NCBI GenBank assembly: GCA_963833965.1
Contig: CAWHZZ010000001.1
Location: forward strand, 310,001 to 374,000
Source: CAJCIW01 sp963833965
GTDB lineage: Bacteria; Chlamydiota; Chlamydiia; Chlamydiales; Rhabdochlamydiaceae
Direction: 5' to 3'
Length of the DNA: 64,000 nt
In this document: one piece after another, positions 25,664-34,800 of the stretch
Layout: each line of letters begins with the position of its first letter
Numbering within the stretch: the first letter of the stretch is position 1
Program-made: the position numbers and the translations under genes
The notes under the pieces: generated by a model
The model's input: the letters and a program-made list of their open reading frames with translations, nothing else
The model's database searches: none
Told to the model about the DNA's origin: nothing

Positions 25664-26935
25664 ATGATCGACATCAAGCTCATCCGAGCCGACAAAGAGG
25701 CTGTGGAAAAAAAATTAAAGAGCAAAGATCCTGAGATCAATCTTTCTCAGATCGCCGCCCTCGACGAGCGCGCCCGCGTGATCAAGACGAATGTCGAGGA
25801 GCTTAAAGCCTCCCGTAATCATCTTTCCAAGGAAATCGGCGAAAAAAAACGCCAGAAGCAGGATGCCTCCGCCCTCATGCAAGAAGTATCGGGCCTCGGC
25901 GAGAAGATCGCCATTTTGGACCATGAGCTAGCATCCATTGAGCAAGAGCTGGTCCAAAAGCTCGCCTATCTGCCTAATTTGCCTCGTGACGACATCAAGG
26001 TTTCCTCTGACCCTAAGGACAATGTCTGCATCAAAACGGTCGGGCAAAAGCCTTCGTTCTCCTTCCCCTTCAAGAACCACGTGGAGCTCAACGAGCGGCT
26101 AGGGTTATTCGACTTCAAACGCGGCGCCAAAATCGCGGGCAGCGGCTGGCCCGTCTACCGCGACATGGGAGCGCGGCTCGAGTGGGCGCTGCTCAACTAC
26201 ATGATCGATATCCACCTCGAGAATGGGTTTCAGATGTGTATGCCTCCACACTTGGTCCGCCCTGAGATCATGTTCGGCTCGGGACAATTGCCGAAATTCG
26301 AGAAACAGCTGTTTAAAATCTCTGACGAGGATTATCAGCTCTATCTGATCCCAACCTCGGAGGTTGCGCTCAATGGGCTGTATTACGACGAGATCTTCAA
26401 AGAAGAAGATCTCCCAAAGAAATTGATCGCTTATACACCCTGCTTTCGGCGGGAAGCGGGAGCCGCCGGCTCTCAAGAGCGGGGACTCATCCGCATGCAC
26501 CAGTTCAATAAAGTCGAAATGTTCGCATTCACGAAGCCGGAGCAAAGCGATCAGATGTTCGAAGAGATGATGGCGAGCGCGGAAATGGTGTTGAAAGGAC
26601 TCGGCCTGCATTACCGCAATATGCTGCTTGTGACCGGCGACATGTCGTTTCAGGCCGCCAAAACGATCGACATCGAGGTCTATTTGCCCGGCCAAAACCG
26701 CTATTACGAGGTCTCTTCGATCTCGAATTGCACCGATTATCAGGCGCGCAGATCGCAAATCCGCTTCAGACACAAGGAAGAAAAGGCAGAACTTGTCCAC
26801 ACGCTGAACGGCTCTGGCCTCGCCACTTCGCGCCTCATGGTGGCGCTTCTCGAAAATAATCAAAATGAAGATGGTTCTGTAACCCTTCCTGTGGTATTAC
26901 ATAAATATTTGAATGGCATTAAAGAATTGAGATGA
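25664..26935 (+). CDS. serS: Seryl-tRNA synthetase
   Basis: 423 residues. The N-terminal antiparallel coiled-coil arm (about 30-105), which grips tRNA-Ser, is clear. The class II core follows with motif 2 in TPCFRREAGAAGSQERGLIRMHQFNKVE and motif 3 in LNGSGLATSRLMVALLENNQ. It charges tRNA with serine. An in-frame ATG at 25646 would add six residues; the ATG at 25664 has GAGGGAG at good distance. In C. trachomatis serS (CT729) also sits close to the P-type ATPase gene (CT727), supporting orthology of the block down to 30958. Confidence 0.96.
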   Translation: MIDIKLIRADKEAVEKKLKSKDPEINLSQIAALDERARVIKTNVEELKASRNHLSKEIGEKKRQKQDASALMQEVSGLGEKIAILDHELASIEQELVQKLAYLPNLPRDDIKVSSDPKDNVCIKTVGQKPSFSFPFKNHVELNERLGLFDFKRGAKIAGSGWPVYRDMGARLEWALLNYMIDIHLENGFQMCMPPHLVRPEIMFGSGQLPKFEKQLFKISDEDYQLYLIPTSEVALNGLYYDEIFKEEDLPKKLIAYTPCFRREAGAAGSQERGLIRMHQFNKVEMFAFTKPEQSDQMFEEMMASAEMVLKGLGLHYRNMLLVTGDMSFQAAKTIDIEVYLPGQNRYYEVSSISNCTDYQARRSQIRFRHKEEKAELVHTLNGSGLATSRLMVALLENNQNEDGSVTLPVVLHKYLNGIKELR

Positions 26936-26936
26936 C

Positions 26937-28220
26937 ATGGCCGATATTTTAACAGACTTTAAGGCATTCCTCGATAGCTCCCCCACTTCATGGCATGCCG
27001 TCAAGGAGATCGCAAGCCGCTTGGCCCTTCGCGACTTCGTTCCGATCAGCGAAGAGGAAAAATGGCACCTCGAGCCGGGAACAAAATACTTCACCGTCAG
27101 AGGCGGCGCACTATGCGCATTTTCTCTGCCGGAGACCAAGCCCACCCAGGCGATGATTCTCGCCTCGCACACCGACAGCCCGGCGCTCAAACTCAAGCCA
27201 AAGCCCGCTTACAACCACGCGAACATGATGCAGTTCGGCGTCGAACTTTACGGATCCCCCTTGCTCTCCTCTTGGCTCAATCGCGATTTGGCCCTTGCGG
27301 GAAGAGTCGTCATCACTAACGGATCAGGACAACCCGAAGAAAAACTCGTCTATTTGGACGATGCCCTTCTCTTTATCCCTCAGCTTGCCGTCCATTTGGA
27401 CCGCGAGGTCAATGAAAAAGGGCTGCATCTCAATAAGCAAGAGCATCTCGCCCCCATCGTCGGCCTGCTGGAAGAATCAAAACTACCGCCCGAGGCGCTG
27501 GAAAAACTTTTGCGGAGGCATCTCTCGTTTCACTCGCTGCTTTCCTTCGAGCTTTTTCTTGTTCCGCATGAGCCTGCGCGCTTTGTTGGCCTGGAAAACG
27601 AGATGCTCGCCTCCTATCGGATCGATAACCTCACCGGCGTTCACGCCGCGCTCAATGCGATTGGGTTTTTAGAAAAGCCCGCGCGCCATCGGCTGCAAAT
27701 GGCCTTGTTCTGGGACAACGAAGAGATCGGCTCGCACAGCAAAGAAGGCGCCGCCTCCCCTTTCTTGAACAACATCTTGGAGAGGATCGCCTTCAGTCTG
27801 AAAATCAATCTCGAAGAGCTCTTCTTATTGAAAAACAATTCGCTGTGCGTTTCGATCGATATGGCGCATGCGCTCAATCCCAACTACCCAAAAAAATATG
27901 AACCGCATCACGCTCCCCTGCTCGGAAAAGGGATCGTGCTCAAGTACAACGCCGACCAGAAGTACGCCTCCAACGCCCTTTCCGCGGCGATCGTCGCCCA
28001 TGCCTGCCAAATGCTTAAGCTTCCCTATCAGCCATATGCCTGCCGCTCCGACATCGCCTGTGGCAGCACCGTGGGGCCGATCGTCGCCCAGAGCACCGGC
28101 ATCAACACGGTCGACATCGGCTGCCCTCAATTGTCGATGCACTCAATCCGCGAAGTGATGGCAGTAAAAGATTATCTTGATCTGGTTCGCTTGCTTACCC
28201 ATCTTTTGCAAGAGGGTTGA
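26937..28220 (+). CDS. apeB: M18-family aminopeptidase
   Basis: A 427-residue metallopeptidase of family M18. Zinc-site regions are visible: ILASHTDSPALKLKPKP (His-Thr-Asp), the Asp in YRIDNLTGVHAALNAIGF, FWDNEEIGSHSKEGAASPF with the Glu pair, SIDMAHALNPNYP, and the closing LSMHSIREVMAVKDY. It removes N-terminal, often acidic, residues from peptides in the cytoplasm. It starts one base after the serS stop, so it is in the same transcript. It would recycle host-derived peptides. Confidence 0.93.
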   Translation: MADILTDFKAFLDSSPTSWHAVKEIASRLALRDFVPISEEEKWHLEPGTKYFTVRGGALCAFSLPETKPTQAMILASHTDSPALKLKPKPAYNHANMMQFGVELYGSPLLSSWLNRDLALAGRVVITNGSGQPEEKLVYLDDALLFIPQLAVHLDREVNEKGLHLNKQEHLAPIVGLLEESKLPPEALEKLLRRHLSFHSLLSFELFLVPHEPARFVGLENEMLASYRIDNLTGVHAALNAIGFLEKPARHRLQMALFWDNEEIGSHSKEGAASPFLNNILERIAFSLKINLEELFLLKNNSLCVSIDMAHALNPNYPKKYEPHHAPLLGKGIVLKYNADQKYASNALSAAIVAHACQMLKLPYQPYACRSDIACGSTVGPIVAQSTGINTVDIGCPQLSMHSIREVMAVKDYLDLVRLLTHLLQEG

Positions 28221-28223
28221 TCC

Positions 28224-28976
28224 ATGTCATTGCCCCCGCCCTCCGAGCATTTGCAAGGCAAAACAGTCGTCGAGCACCTTAAAGAGGCTAGAACGCGCGG
28301 CGCTATCGCGTCTGCGGAGGTCCATGGAACCGAAATGCCCGGGCATTTGGCCGCAGGCGCCGACGCGGGCAAAGAGACCGCGATCGCCCTTTTGATCCTG
28401 TCGATCATCTTGCTGCACTTTGTGCCAGTGCAAAAGGCTTGGGTTTTCCTGCTGCTTTTTTCTGCTGGATGGATCCTTTGGAAGACGGCGCGCAGCGCTC
28501 TGCTCGGCTGGACGCGGATCGAACGGCTGCATCGAGTGATCGAAGAAGAGCGCTGGGAGATCGAACATCACCGCCAGCAAGAAAAAGAAGAACTGACAGA
28601 AATGTACATGGCCAAGGGCCTCACGGGAAAACTTCTCGAAGAAGTGATCGAAGTGTTGATGGCCGATGACAATCGACTCCTGCGCGTCATGCTCGAGGAA
28701 GAGCTCGGCCTGACACTCGAAGCCTATGAGCATCCCCTCAAGCAATCCTTTGGCGCTTTTTGCGGAGCTGCGGCCAGCGCGGCGCTCTGTTTGATCGGCT
28801 TTAAGCTCCTCCCCGTGTATGGCCTGCCGCTTCTTGCTCTTTTAAGCATCTCGATCTGCACATTTATCTCCGCTAAACTCGAGCGCAACCGCGCCTGGAA
28901 TTCCATCATTTGGAATCTGGCCATTTTCGGCCTGATCGCTGGCAGCATCCACTTTTTACTTCCTCTCATTTTATGA
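28224..28976 (+). CDS. VIT1/CCC1-type metal transporter (Fe/Mn)
   Basis: 250 residues with about four membrane helices: one pair near 50-95 and a second group near 175-250. Between them lies a charged helical segment with repeated glutamates (EEERWEIEHHRQQEKEELTE, MYMAKGLTGKLLEEVIEVLM), which resembles the cytosolic metal-binding domain of CCC1/VIT proteins. By family it would move Fe2+ or Mn2+ out of the cytoplasm. It is followed by an overlapping P-type metal ATPase (ATGA), and the same pairing occurs in C. trachomatis (CT728-CT727, from memory). It starts three bases after the aminopeptidase stop. Confidence 0.7.
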   Translation: MSLPPPSEHLQGKTVVEHLKEARTRGAIASAEVHGTEMPGHLAAGADAGKETAIALLILSIILLHFVPVQKAWVFLLLFSAGWILWKTARSALLGWTRIERLHRVIEEERWEIEHHRQQEKEELTEMYMAKGLTGKLLEEVIEVLMADDNRLLRVMLEEELGLTLEAYEHPLKQSFGAFCGAAASAALCLIGFKLLPVYGLPLLALLSISICTFISAKLERNRAWNSIIWNLAIFGLIAGSIHFLLPLIL

Positions 28977-30958
28977 ATCCATCAGCCCCGTATATTTTCG
29001 ATGAGTTCTTCGCTTCAGGAAAAGAGGAAAGCATCAGCCCTTTTTTAACGCCCAAGTCGCGCATCTTAGGAAAAAATCTCCCTTTGAAGACCGCGCTCTT
29101 TTCCGCCGTTTTACTCGCCGCCTCCTTTGTCACGCTATTCTTTTTGCCCCCTCTTTCCCATTTTTTTCTGCTCTTTGTCTATTTTTTTTGCGGGACGCCC
29201 GCCCTTTTGGGATCCATCGAAGACCTCAAGAATCTTCAGATCAACATCGACGTTTTGATGACACTCGCCGCCCTGCTCTCTGTCGTCATCGGCAGCGGCA
29301 TGGAAGGCGCGCTCCTACTCGTGTTGTTCGAGCTTTCGGCGGCCATGGAAAATATGGTCTCAGAAAAAACACGGGGAACTCTCCTCAGTTTGCACAAGCT
29401 TTCTCCCCGCTTTGCCTGCGTCATCGCCGAAGACGGCACGCTTTACGAAAAGACCGTTAAAGACATCGCTACGGGCACGCCCCTTCTCATCAAAGCCGGC
29501 GAGATCGCCCCGCTCGATGGGACCGTGATCGACGGCAGCTCGTTTGTCAATCTGTTCCACTTGACCGGCGAGAGCCATCCCGTTCCCAAAAAGAAAGGCG
29601 ACGAAATCCAAGCGGGAACAAGAAACCTCGATGGGACGCTGACGGTCCAAGTGACCCGCACCAGCAGAGATTCCACACTGACCCGCATTATCGAACTCAT
29701 CACTCAAGCCCAAGAGGCCAAACCCAAGCTGCAGCGCTTCTTGGACCATTTCGGCAAATGGTATGCGATGGCGATCATGGCCCTTTTTTTCATTTTCGCT
29801 TTGACGATTCCCCTCATTCTTTCAATTCCCTACCTCGGCCCAGAAGGAGGCATCTACCGCGCGCTCGCTTTCCTCATCGCCGCTTCCCCTTGCGCCTTGA
29901 TCATCGCGACGCCGACTGCCTATTTAAGCGCCATCAGCAGCTGCGCCCGCAAAGGCATTCTTCTCAAGGGAGGCGTAGTCCTCGATGCGCTGGCGAGCTG
30001 TAAAACCATCGCCTTTGACAAAACAGGCACGTTGACGACGGGCAAACTCTCTTGCGTTTCCATCGAGTCGCTTTCCCCAAAACAGCCCGTTTGCAGCCAG
30101 GAAGACGCCCTCGCGATCGCCTACGCCCTGGAGCGCAACGCCGTGCACCCGATCGCCGACGCCCTCGTCGCCGCAGCCAAAGAAAAATCCCTTAAGGCCC
30201 GAGATCTGACCTCTTTCAAGTCGGTCCCCGGCTATGGCCTTGAAGGAGAAGTGGAGCTGCATGGAAAAACGTTGGCGGTATCGATTGGCCACAGCGAATT
30301 TATAGAAAAAAAGATACCACCTGCCCTCCATGAAAAATGGCACTCTTTGAAAAACGAACTCCACCGCGAAGGGCATCTCAATACACTGCTTCTTGTCGAA
30401 GACACTCTATTTCTGTTTCATTTTCTCGACACCGTGCGACCAGAATCCATTGATATGATCGAGCGTCTGAAATGCCACGAGCACATCGAGCCGATGATGC
30501 TCACCGGCGACCATGCAGAAATCGCGCTCGCCGTCGCTGGAAAAGTCGGAATTGAAAAAGTCTATGCCAATCTAAGGCCAGAAGATAAGCTTGCGAAGGT
30601 CGCCGAATTTTCTGAAAAGGAGGGTCTCGCGATGGTCGGCGACGGAATCAACGACGCCCCCGCTCTAGCGCGAGCAACTGTCGGCATCTCGCTTGGAAAA
30701 ATCGGCAGCGCGACGGCGATCGACGCCTCTGACATCGTCTTTTTAAACGACGATCTGTCGCTGCTCGACTGGCTCGTGCGCAAATCCAAAAAGACCCTCT
30801 TCATCGTCAAACAAAACATCACCCTCGCCTTAGGCGTGATCCTCTTCGCTAGCACCCCAGCCCTACTTGGGCTGGTCCCATTGTGGATTGCGGTGATCCT
30901 GCATGAAGGGGGCACAGTCCTCGTCGGCTTGAACAGCTTGCGCCTCCTCAGAAAATAA
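28973..30958 (+). CDS. P1B-type heavy-metal-translocating ATPase, SPC class
   Basis: 661 residues with the P-type motifs: actuator TGES, phosphorylation site FDKTGTLTTGK near residue 345, MLTGDHAEIA, and hinge GDGINDAPALA. The transmembrane metal site is SPC (IAASPCALIIATP) rather than CPC, and a late helix carries HEGGT (ILHEGGTVLVGLNSLRLL). SPC plus HEGGT is the signature of the P1B-4 subgroup, which exports Co2+, Fe2+ or Zn2+. No CxxC metal-binding domain is present at the N-terminus. The start overlaps the CCC1-like gene by four bases. Chlamydial orthologues are usually named zntA; the motif argues against a classic Zn/Cd pump. Confidence 0.88.
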   Translation: MNPSAPYIFDEFFASGKEESISPFLTPKSRILGKNLPLKTALFSAVLLAASFVTLFFLPPLSHFFLLFVYFFCGTPALLGSIEDLKNLQINIDVLMTLAALLSVVIGSGMEGALLLVLFELSAAMENMVSEKTRGTLLSLHKLSPRFACVIAEDGTLYEKTVKDIATGTPLLIKAGEIAPLDGTVIDGSSFVNLFHLTGESHPVPKKKGDEIQAGTRNLDGTLTVQVTRTSRDSTLTRIIELITQAQEAKPKLQRFLDHFGKWYAMAIMALFFIFALTIPLILSIPYLGPEGGIYRALAFLIAASPCALIIATPTAYLSAISSCARKGILLKGGVVLDALASCKTIAFDKTGTLTTGKLSCVSIESLSPKQPVCSQEDALAIAYALERNAVHPIADALVAAAKEKSLKARDLTSFKSVPGYGLEGEVELHGKTLAVSIGHSEFIEKKIPPALHEKWHSLKNELHREGHLNTLLLVEDTLFLFHFLDTVRPESIDMIERLKCHEHIEPMMLTGDHAEIALAVAGKVGIEKVYANLRPEDKLAKVAEFSEKEGLAMVGDGINDAPALARATVGISLGKIGSATAIDASDIVFLNDDLSLLDWLVRKSKKTLFIVKQNITLALGVILFASTPALLGLVPLWIAVILHEGGTVLVGLNSLRLLRK

Positions 30959-30995
30959 CCACAGAGGAAAATTTTCAAATTCCTTTCTGTGGTTT
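30958..30995 (+). terminator. Rho-independent terminator after the serS-ATPase operon
   Basis: AACCACAGAGGAA pairs with TTCCTTTCTGTGGTT around a short A/T loop. It begins at the stop codon of the P-type ATPase gene, although the following T run is short. Confidence 0.6.
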
Positions 30996-31020
30996 CCCAG
31001 CTCTGTGCTAAAATTTAAAC

Positions 31021-31062
31021 AACGCGGCTCTCAGTGGGCGAGCGCTGCCGCTCGACGCTGCG
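31021..31062 (-). pseudogene. Remnant of a tyrosine-phosphatase gene 3' end
   Basis: On the minus strand this stretch reads RSVERQRSPTES. The intact NADAR-phosphatase gene reads RSVERQRSPTEGR near its C-terminus (plus-strand positions 33328-33366). Over 39 bases 35 are identical, and reading frame and orientation agree. It lies immediately downstream of the first kinase-like gene, just as the intact phosphatase lies in the same island as the second, so it marks a decayed copy left by tandem duplication. Nothing else of the gene remains. Confidence 0.6.
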
Positions 31063-31075
31063 TAAAACAGCCCAT

Positions 31076-32992
31076 TTAAGGCAGTTCTGGAAAATAGAGA
31101 GAGCGCATGTTTCTGCCGACGAGTGATTTTTCGTTTTCGTCGCCCGTGTACCACGCTCCCCTTCCCAATTCCGGGAGATGGAACTCAAACAGCTCGATCG
31201 GCGAGATGCGGATTCCCTCTTGCCCGAAGGTCTTATCGTTGTTGAAATCTTCCTTGATGCGCATGAAGTCTTCTCTGCTGCCGGGGAAGAGGTTAAAAAA
31301 CAGTTCGCGAGGCGTCAAAGTGATTTGATCCTCTTCCAATTCTCGGCGAAAGATCCCGATGATTCGATTGAGGCAGTTGTTCTGCTCTTGATAAGCTTCC
31401 CTGGAGATATGCTGGGAAGTTTGCTGCGCTTTGAGTTTTTTTACAAGATTTTGATCGGTGAAGAGCAGCAATGTGGAACGATCAAACGGCTTTGCGCACT
31501 GCGGCAAGCCGAGTTGCCACAAGCGGAGCTCCCAAAAGTTTCTAGAAGCAGACATCGATCTCTCATCGTCGAAATCCCAAAAATTGACGACGCTGTTTGT
31601 ACTGTTGTCGATAACGGCAAGCGTATTTCCCGATGAGCAATCTTTAGAACCTTTGATAATCCCCAAAAGGGCGTAAAGGTGGGCGAGGAGCTTCGGGGCG
31701 CTCTTTAAAAGAGCCCCGCCATGTTGATTTTTGACAATGAGGTCATATACGCGCGGGCAATCGTTTTTCCACAATTGCAGAGATCCCTCCTGCCTGAAGG
31801 CGCGCATAAGCCCTTCGAAGGCCGGTGAATCAAGATATGCCTGAACGGCGATTGATTTTTCAGCATCAGTCGTTGAAAACCCATCGTAGTTATAGAGAAG
31901 CCTTTCCCCTAGGACCTCGACGTCCTGGTTTCTTCCATAAAGGCGATACATTTCGCCAAAGATCGCATTTCTTGCGGCTGCGGGGAAAGAGGGGTGATTG
32001 AGCAGATCAAAGGCGCGCTGCCGATGTTTGCCGGCGGCTTCATCCTGTCCTGTTGTTGTTTCGATATCAGCTTGAATGAATTGATTTTTGATTTCGAAGA
32101 GAAAGGGGGAGACGACCGATACGCTGAGGAATTTTGTGGGGGCTGTCATCCCAAATCCAAAAATCCGATCGCATTGGTAGGCATATGCTTCCCGAATACC
32201 CTCGTATTTCGAAAGAGGTTTGAATTTCGCTTGCCGATCGCTGGAGGAAGGAATGACGTTAACGGGCTTCCATAGACTCTCCGAAGCTGTTTGCAAAAAA
32301 GTGAAAGGGAGAATTTTTTCCATCGCTTTTAAGCGGGAATGTTCGGAAAAATCTTGGGGCATCGGGTGAAAACTCTCTCGTCGCAGCAGGAGGTCCAAAG
32401 CGATTTCGGCGGACTTCTCATCGCCCTCTTTGATCAATACCTCGATAACGGGAAGGAAATCGGAAAAAAATTGGACAAACGATTGATCTGACATTTGCCC
32501 AGGATGGACTAAAAAGGAGATCTCTTTGGCCTTCCATGCGCTGCTTCTCGCATCGTACTCATCTCCCGCGCATAGGCGCAAATTTGGAAATTTAGCGTTC
32601 CATCGATTTCTTACCTCTTCTAATGAACTGATACATCTTCCTCGGAGAAGAAGTTCCGGATCCATTTTAGGCGAAAAGAGATTCTCAAAGAGCAACGGGC
32701 AATGGTTAGCGACCAATTCAGCTATTCTTTGAGACTGTAGGGAGGTGAAGAGTTCTTCCTTTTTTTTCTCGACGAGCGCTTTGGCAAGGCGCGCTGTGTC
32801 GTCGTAGAGATGGTTTTTTGCCCATTCTTTATCGCATCCTTCGATTTGAACGCCCTCGTCCACTGCTGATTGCCTCACCTTCGCTTCGATCTCCTCAAGA
32901 GTGCCCGCGTCGAAATTCTTCATGCGCACTTTCATCTCGTCTTTGGATGGCGCATTGAAAAAGAACGGAATGCTGTTATTGACTGAACTCAT
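31076..32992 (-). CDS. Putative atypical kinase-fold protein, paralogue 1
   Basis: 638 residues, soluble, no signal peptide. The first 235 residues are helical and unassigned. From about 250 the order of motifs fits an atypical (PI3/PI4-kinase- or HipA-like) kinase: AKFKP with Lys258 as possible ATP anchor; EGIREAYAYQCDRIFG with Glu268; after an insertion, IIKGSKDCSSGN (Asp451, Asn456) as catalytic loop; and NFWDFDDE (Asp473) as metal-binding Asp. Paralogue 2 (35688-37601) keeps all of these. The family is new to me and the kinase reading is inference. An AT-rich 266-base leader precedes it. It is probably a host-directed protein. Confidence 0.5.
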   Translation of the reverse strand: MSSVNNSIPFFFNAPSKDEMKVRMKNFDAGTLEEIEAKVRQSAVDEGVQIEGCDKEWAKNHLYDDTARLAKALVEKKKEELFTSLQSQRIAELVANHCPLLFENLFSPKMDPELLLRGRCISSLEEVRNRWNAKFPNLRLCAGDEYDARSSAWKAKEISFLVHPGQMSDQSFVQFFSDFLPVIEVLIKEGDEKSAEIALDLLLRRESFHPMPQDFSEHSRLKAMEKILPFTFLQTASESLWKPVNVIPSSSDRQAKFKPLSKYEGIREAYAYQCDRIFGFGMTAPTKFLSVSVVSPFLFEIKNQFIQADIETTTGQDEAAGKHRQRAFDLLNHPSFPAAARNAIFGEMYRLYGRNQDVEVLGERLLYNYDGFSTTDAEKSIAVQAYLDSPAFEGLMRAFRQEGSLQLWKNDCPRVYDLIVKNQHGGALLKSAPKLLAHLYALLGIIKGSKDCSSGNTLAVIDNSTNSVVNFWDFDDERSMSASRNFWELRLWQLGLPQCAKPFDRSTLLLFTDQNLVKKLKAQQTSQHISREAYQEQNNCLNRIIGIFRRELEEDQITLTPRELFFNLFPGSREDFMRIKEDFNNDKTFGQEGIRISPIELFEFHLPELGRGAWYTGDENEKSLVGRNMRSLYFPELP

Positions 32993-33258
32993 TTGTCATG
33001 CCTCAACGTTTAAATCTATTAAAAATTTTATCATCAAAAATTGAATTTAGATAAAAAATTAACTACTAATTCATTATCAATAATTATAACAATAAAACAA
33101 ACTAATGTAAATTAAATATAGGCGTATTAGAAATTTCTCGAAAAAGTCGGATTACAATATCTCAAACGTTTGAATATCTGAGACTTAGAGCGTGTCTGCA
33201 AACTTGAATTTCATTAGAAAAGTAAAAAGAATTTTTACAAAAAAGGAAAGATCTACGC

Positions 33259-34785
33259 TCAAGTCAGTAAACGCAGGACGCGGTAGCAAAAGGCATATTG
33301 ATCAGAGGACTGCATCATGCTGTGGCAGCGGCCCTCAGTTGGCGAGCGCTGCCGTTCCACGCTGCGCTTGATATCGATTTGGCCGGAAGTGCGGAAAATT
33401 TTGTATTGATCAAGAAGGGTGACGACGACAGCTGTTCGCCCTACGCCGGCATGGCAATGCACAGCGACCAAAGACTCAGGAAACTCTTCCCAAACTTGAT
33501 GGACTGCTTTGACGAGATGGGCTGCGGCGCGCTCGTTGCCGGCAGACATATCGCGCCAATTTTGGTATTGGAAATGATGAACCCGGCGAGGCTGCTGCCC
33601 TTCTTTGTGGAGGATGACTTTGCGATGAATAACCGCGTGGGGCTCCTCTTCGTGGGGAGAATGGCGCCAGCTGGGTTCTGTTGTGAATAAAGGCTGTTCC
33701 GAAAGCTCTAAGCGAAAGCTACCGTACTGCCTTTTGTCATCGAGAGAGAAGGGAAAATAAATGTCATCCCCAGGGTCTCCCAGCCGATTGAGCATGATCA
33801 CAATCGATACATTGTGCTCATAGACCATCGACCAGAAATCTTCTGTCGTATGCTGCATGGGAGATTGCGTGCCGATGAACTGCTTGCCATAGATGAAATT
33901 GGCGTTGATATAGCGACCCGAAGAGAGTGGCACCAATGTTTGATCGTAAGGAAAGTTATTAAAACGAAAACGGGTGTTTTCCATATTCTCATGCCTTCGA
34001 GCAAGGACTGAATTGCGCTGATAATCCTCCTCATTCATGCGGGAGTTGAGCTCATCGATCTCAGAGCGGATCTCCCAATCGGGCTTGTCCAAAGGAGGCT
34101 GATAAGAATTTTGCACTGTAGGCAAAAGTCCATTGAAATGGGCTGGCCGCTCCGGTTCTCCCATGGCTCCCAATTCTTTGCGGACCTGCATTAAGGCACG
34201 CCCAAAATGATTGGCGCCCGATCCATCGGAGTCATCCGACCAGAAAGGGTCCATCTGCTTAAAAGGTGTATGGAACAATAAGTAGGCGTCCGCCGTGAGT
34301 AAAAGCTGGCGCTGAAGATTGTCATTTTGCCCGAATTTGGCCCTCAAGACATTGAACATCGTCTCGAGGCGTTTATCATACCAGCCGATATATTTGTCCC
34401 GATGTTTCTCTGCCGAAAAAGCCAATGCCTCTTCTGGGGAGAGTCTTGTGAACAATTCCATGAGTTCTGGCCTGTTCGATAACTTTTGCGCCTCATAGGC
34501 TGCCGTGGCAGACGAATATTGCCTTCCGCCAAATTCGAAGGAGCAGGGATGCTCATTGCTGAGAAATGCATATTGCACATCGCAACCCTCTCCAAAGACA
34601 AGGCATTCGCTTCGCAGGGCTTTGGTAATGCTCTGCTCGATCGCAGAAGGCTGGATGGGAACCGGCGCGCTTAGCACAGATGGCGCGGGAGCAGCTTGTA
34701 CCTGATGGGTTTCTTCATACTCCTCCCATTTGACGGGAGGCAAAAGAATGGTTATGGTGGGTAAAATCCTAATATCCATTGTCAT
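33259..34785 (-). CDS. NADAR domain fused to a classical protein tyrosine phosphatase
   Basis: 508 residues. Residues about 60-205 are a NADAR (YbiA-like) domain: AFLSNEHPCSFEFGGRQYSS, TAAYEAQK, LRAKFGQNDNLQRQLLLTAD, and the WSDDSDGSGANHFGRALMQV block with the family's WxDGxDGxGxN-type pattern. Residues about 250-508 are a eukaryote-type tyrosine phosphatase: RYINANFIYGKQFIGTQSPM, TEDFWSMVYEH, active site VHCHAGVGRTA (Cys444, Arg450) and SSDQYAF for the Q-loop. The WPD loop reads WRD (410-412), keeping the acid Asp. NADAR domains are linked to ADP-ribose-derived substrates. It starts 15 bases after the stand-alone NADAR gene. A dual-activity effector is plausible. Confidence 0.85.
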   Translation of the reverse strand: MTMDIRILPTITILLPPVKWEEYEETHQVQAAPAPSVLSAPVPIQPSAIEQSITKALRSECLVFGEGCDVQYAFLSNEHPCSFEFGGRQYSSATAAYEAQKLSNRPELMELFTRLSPEEALAFSAEKHRDKYIGWYDKRLETMFNVLRAKFGQNDNLQRQLLLTADAYLLFHTPFKQMDPFWSDDSDGSGANHFGRALMQVRKELGAMGEPERPAHFNGLLPTVQNSYQPPLDKPDWEIRSEIDELNSRMNEEDYQRNSVLARRHENMENTRFRFNNFPYDQTLVPLSSGRYINANFIYGKQFIGTQSPMQHTTEDFWSMVYEHNVSIVIMLNRLGDPGDDIYFPFSLDDKRQYGSFRLELSEQPLFTTEPSWRHSPHEEEPHAVIHRKVILHKEGQQPRRVHHFQYQNWRDMSAGNERAAAHLVKAVHQVWEEFPESLVAVHCHAGVGRTAVVVTLLDQYKIFRTSGQIDIKRSVERQRSPTEGRCHSMMQSSDQYAFCYRVLRLLT

Positions 34786-34800
34786 ACTGCCCCCTGTTTT

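Noticed and set aside
26105..26863. 252-codon frame antisense to serS
   Set aside because: Shadow of a well-supported synthetase; residue content mirrors codon bias and no motif is seen.
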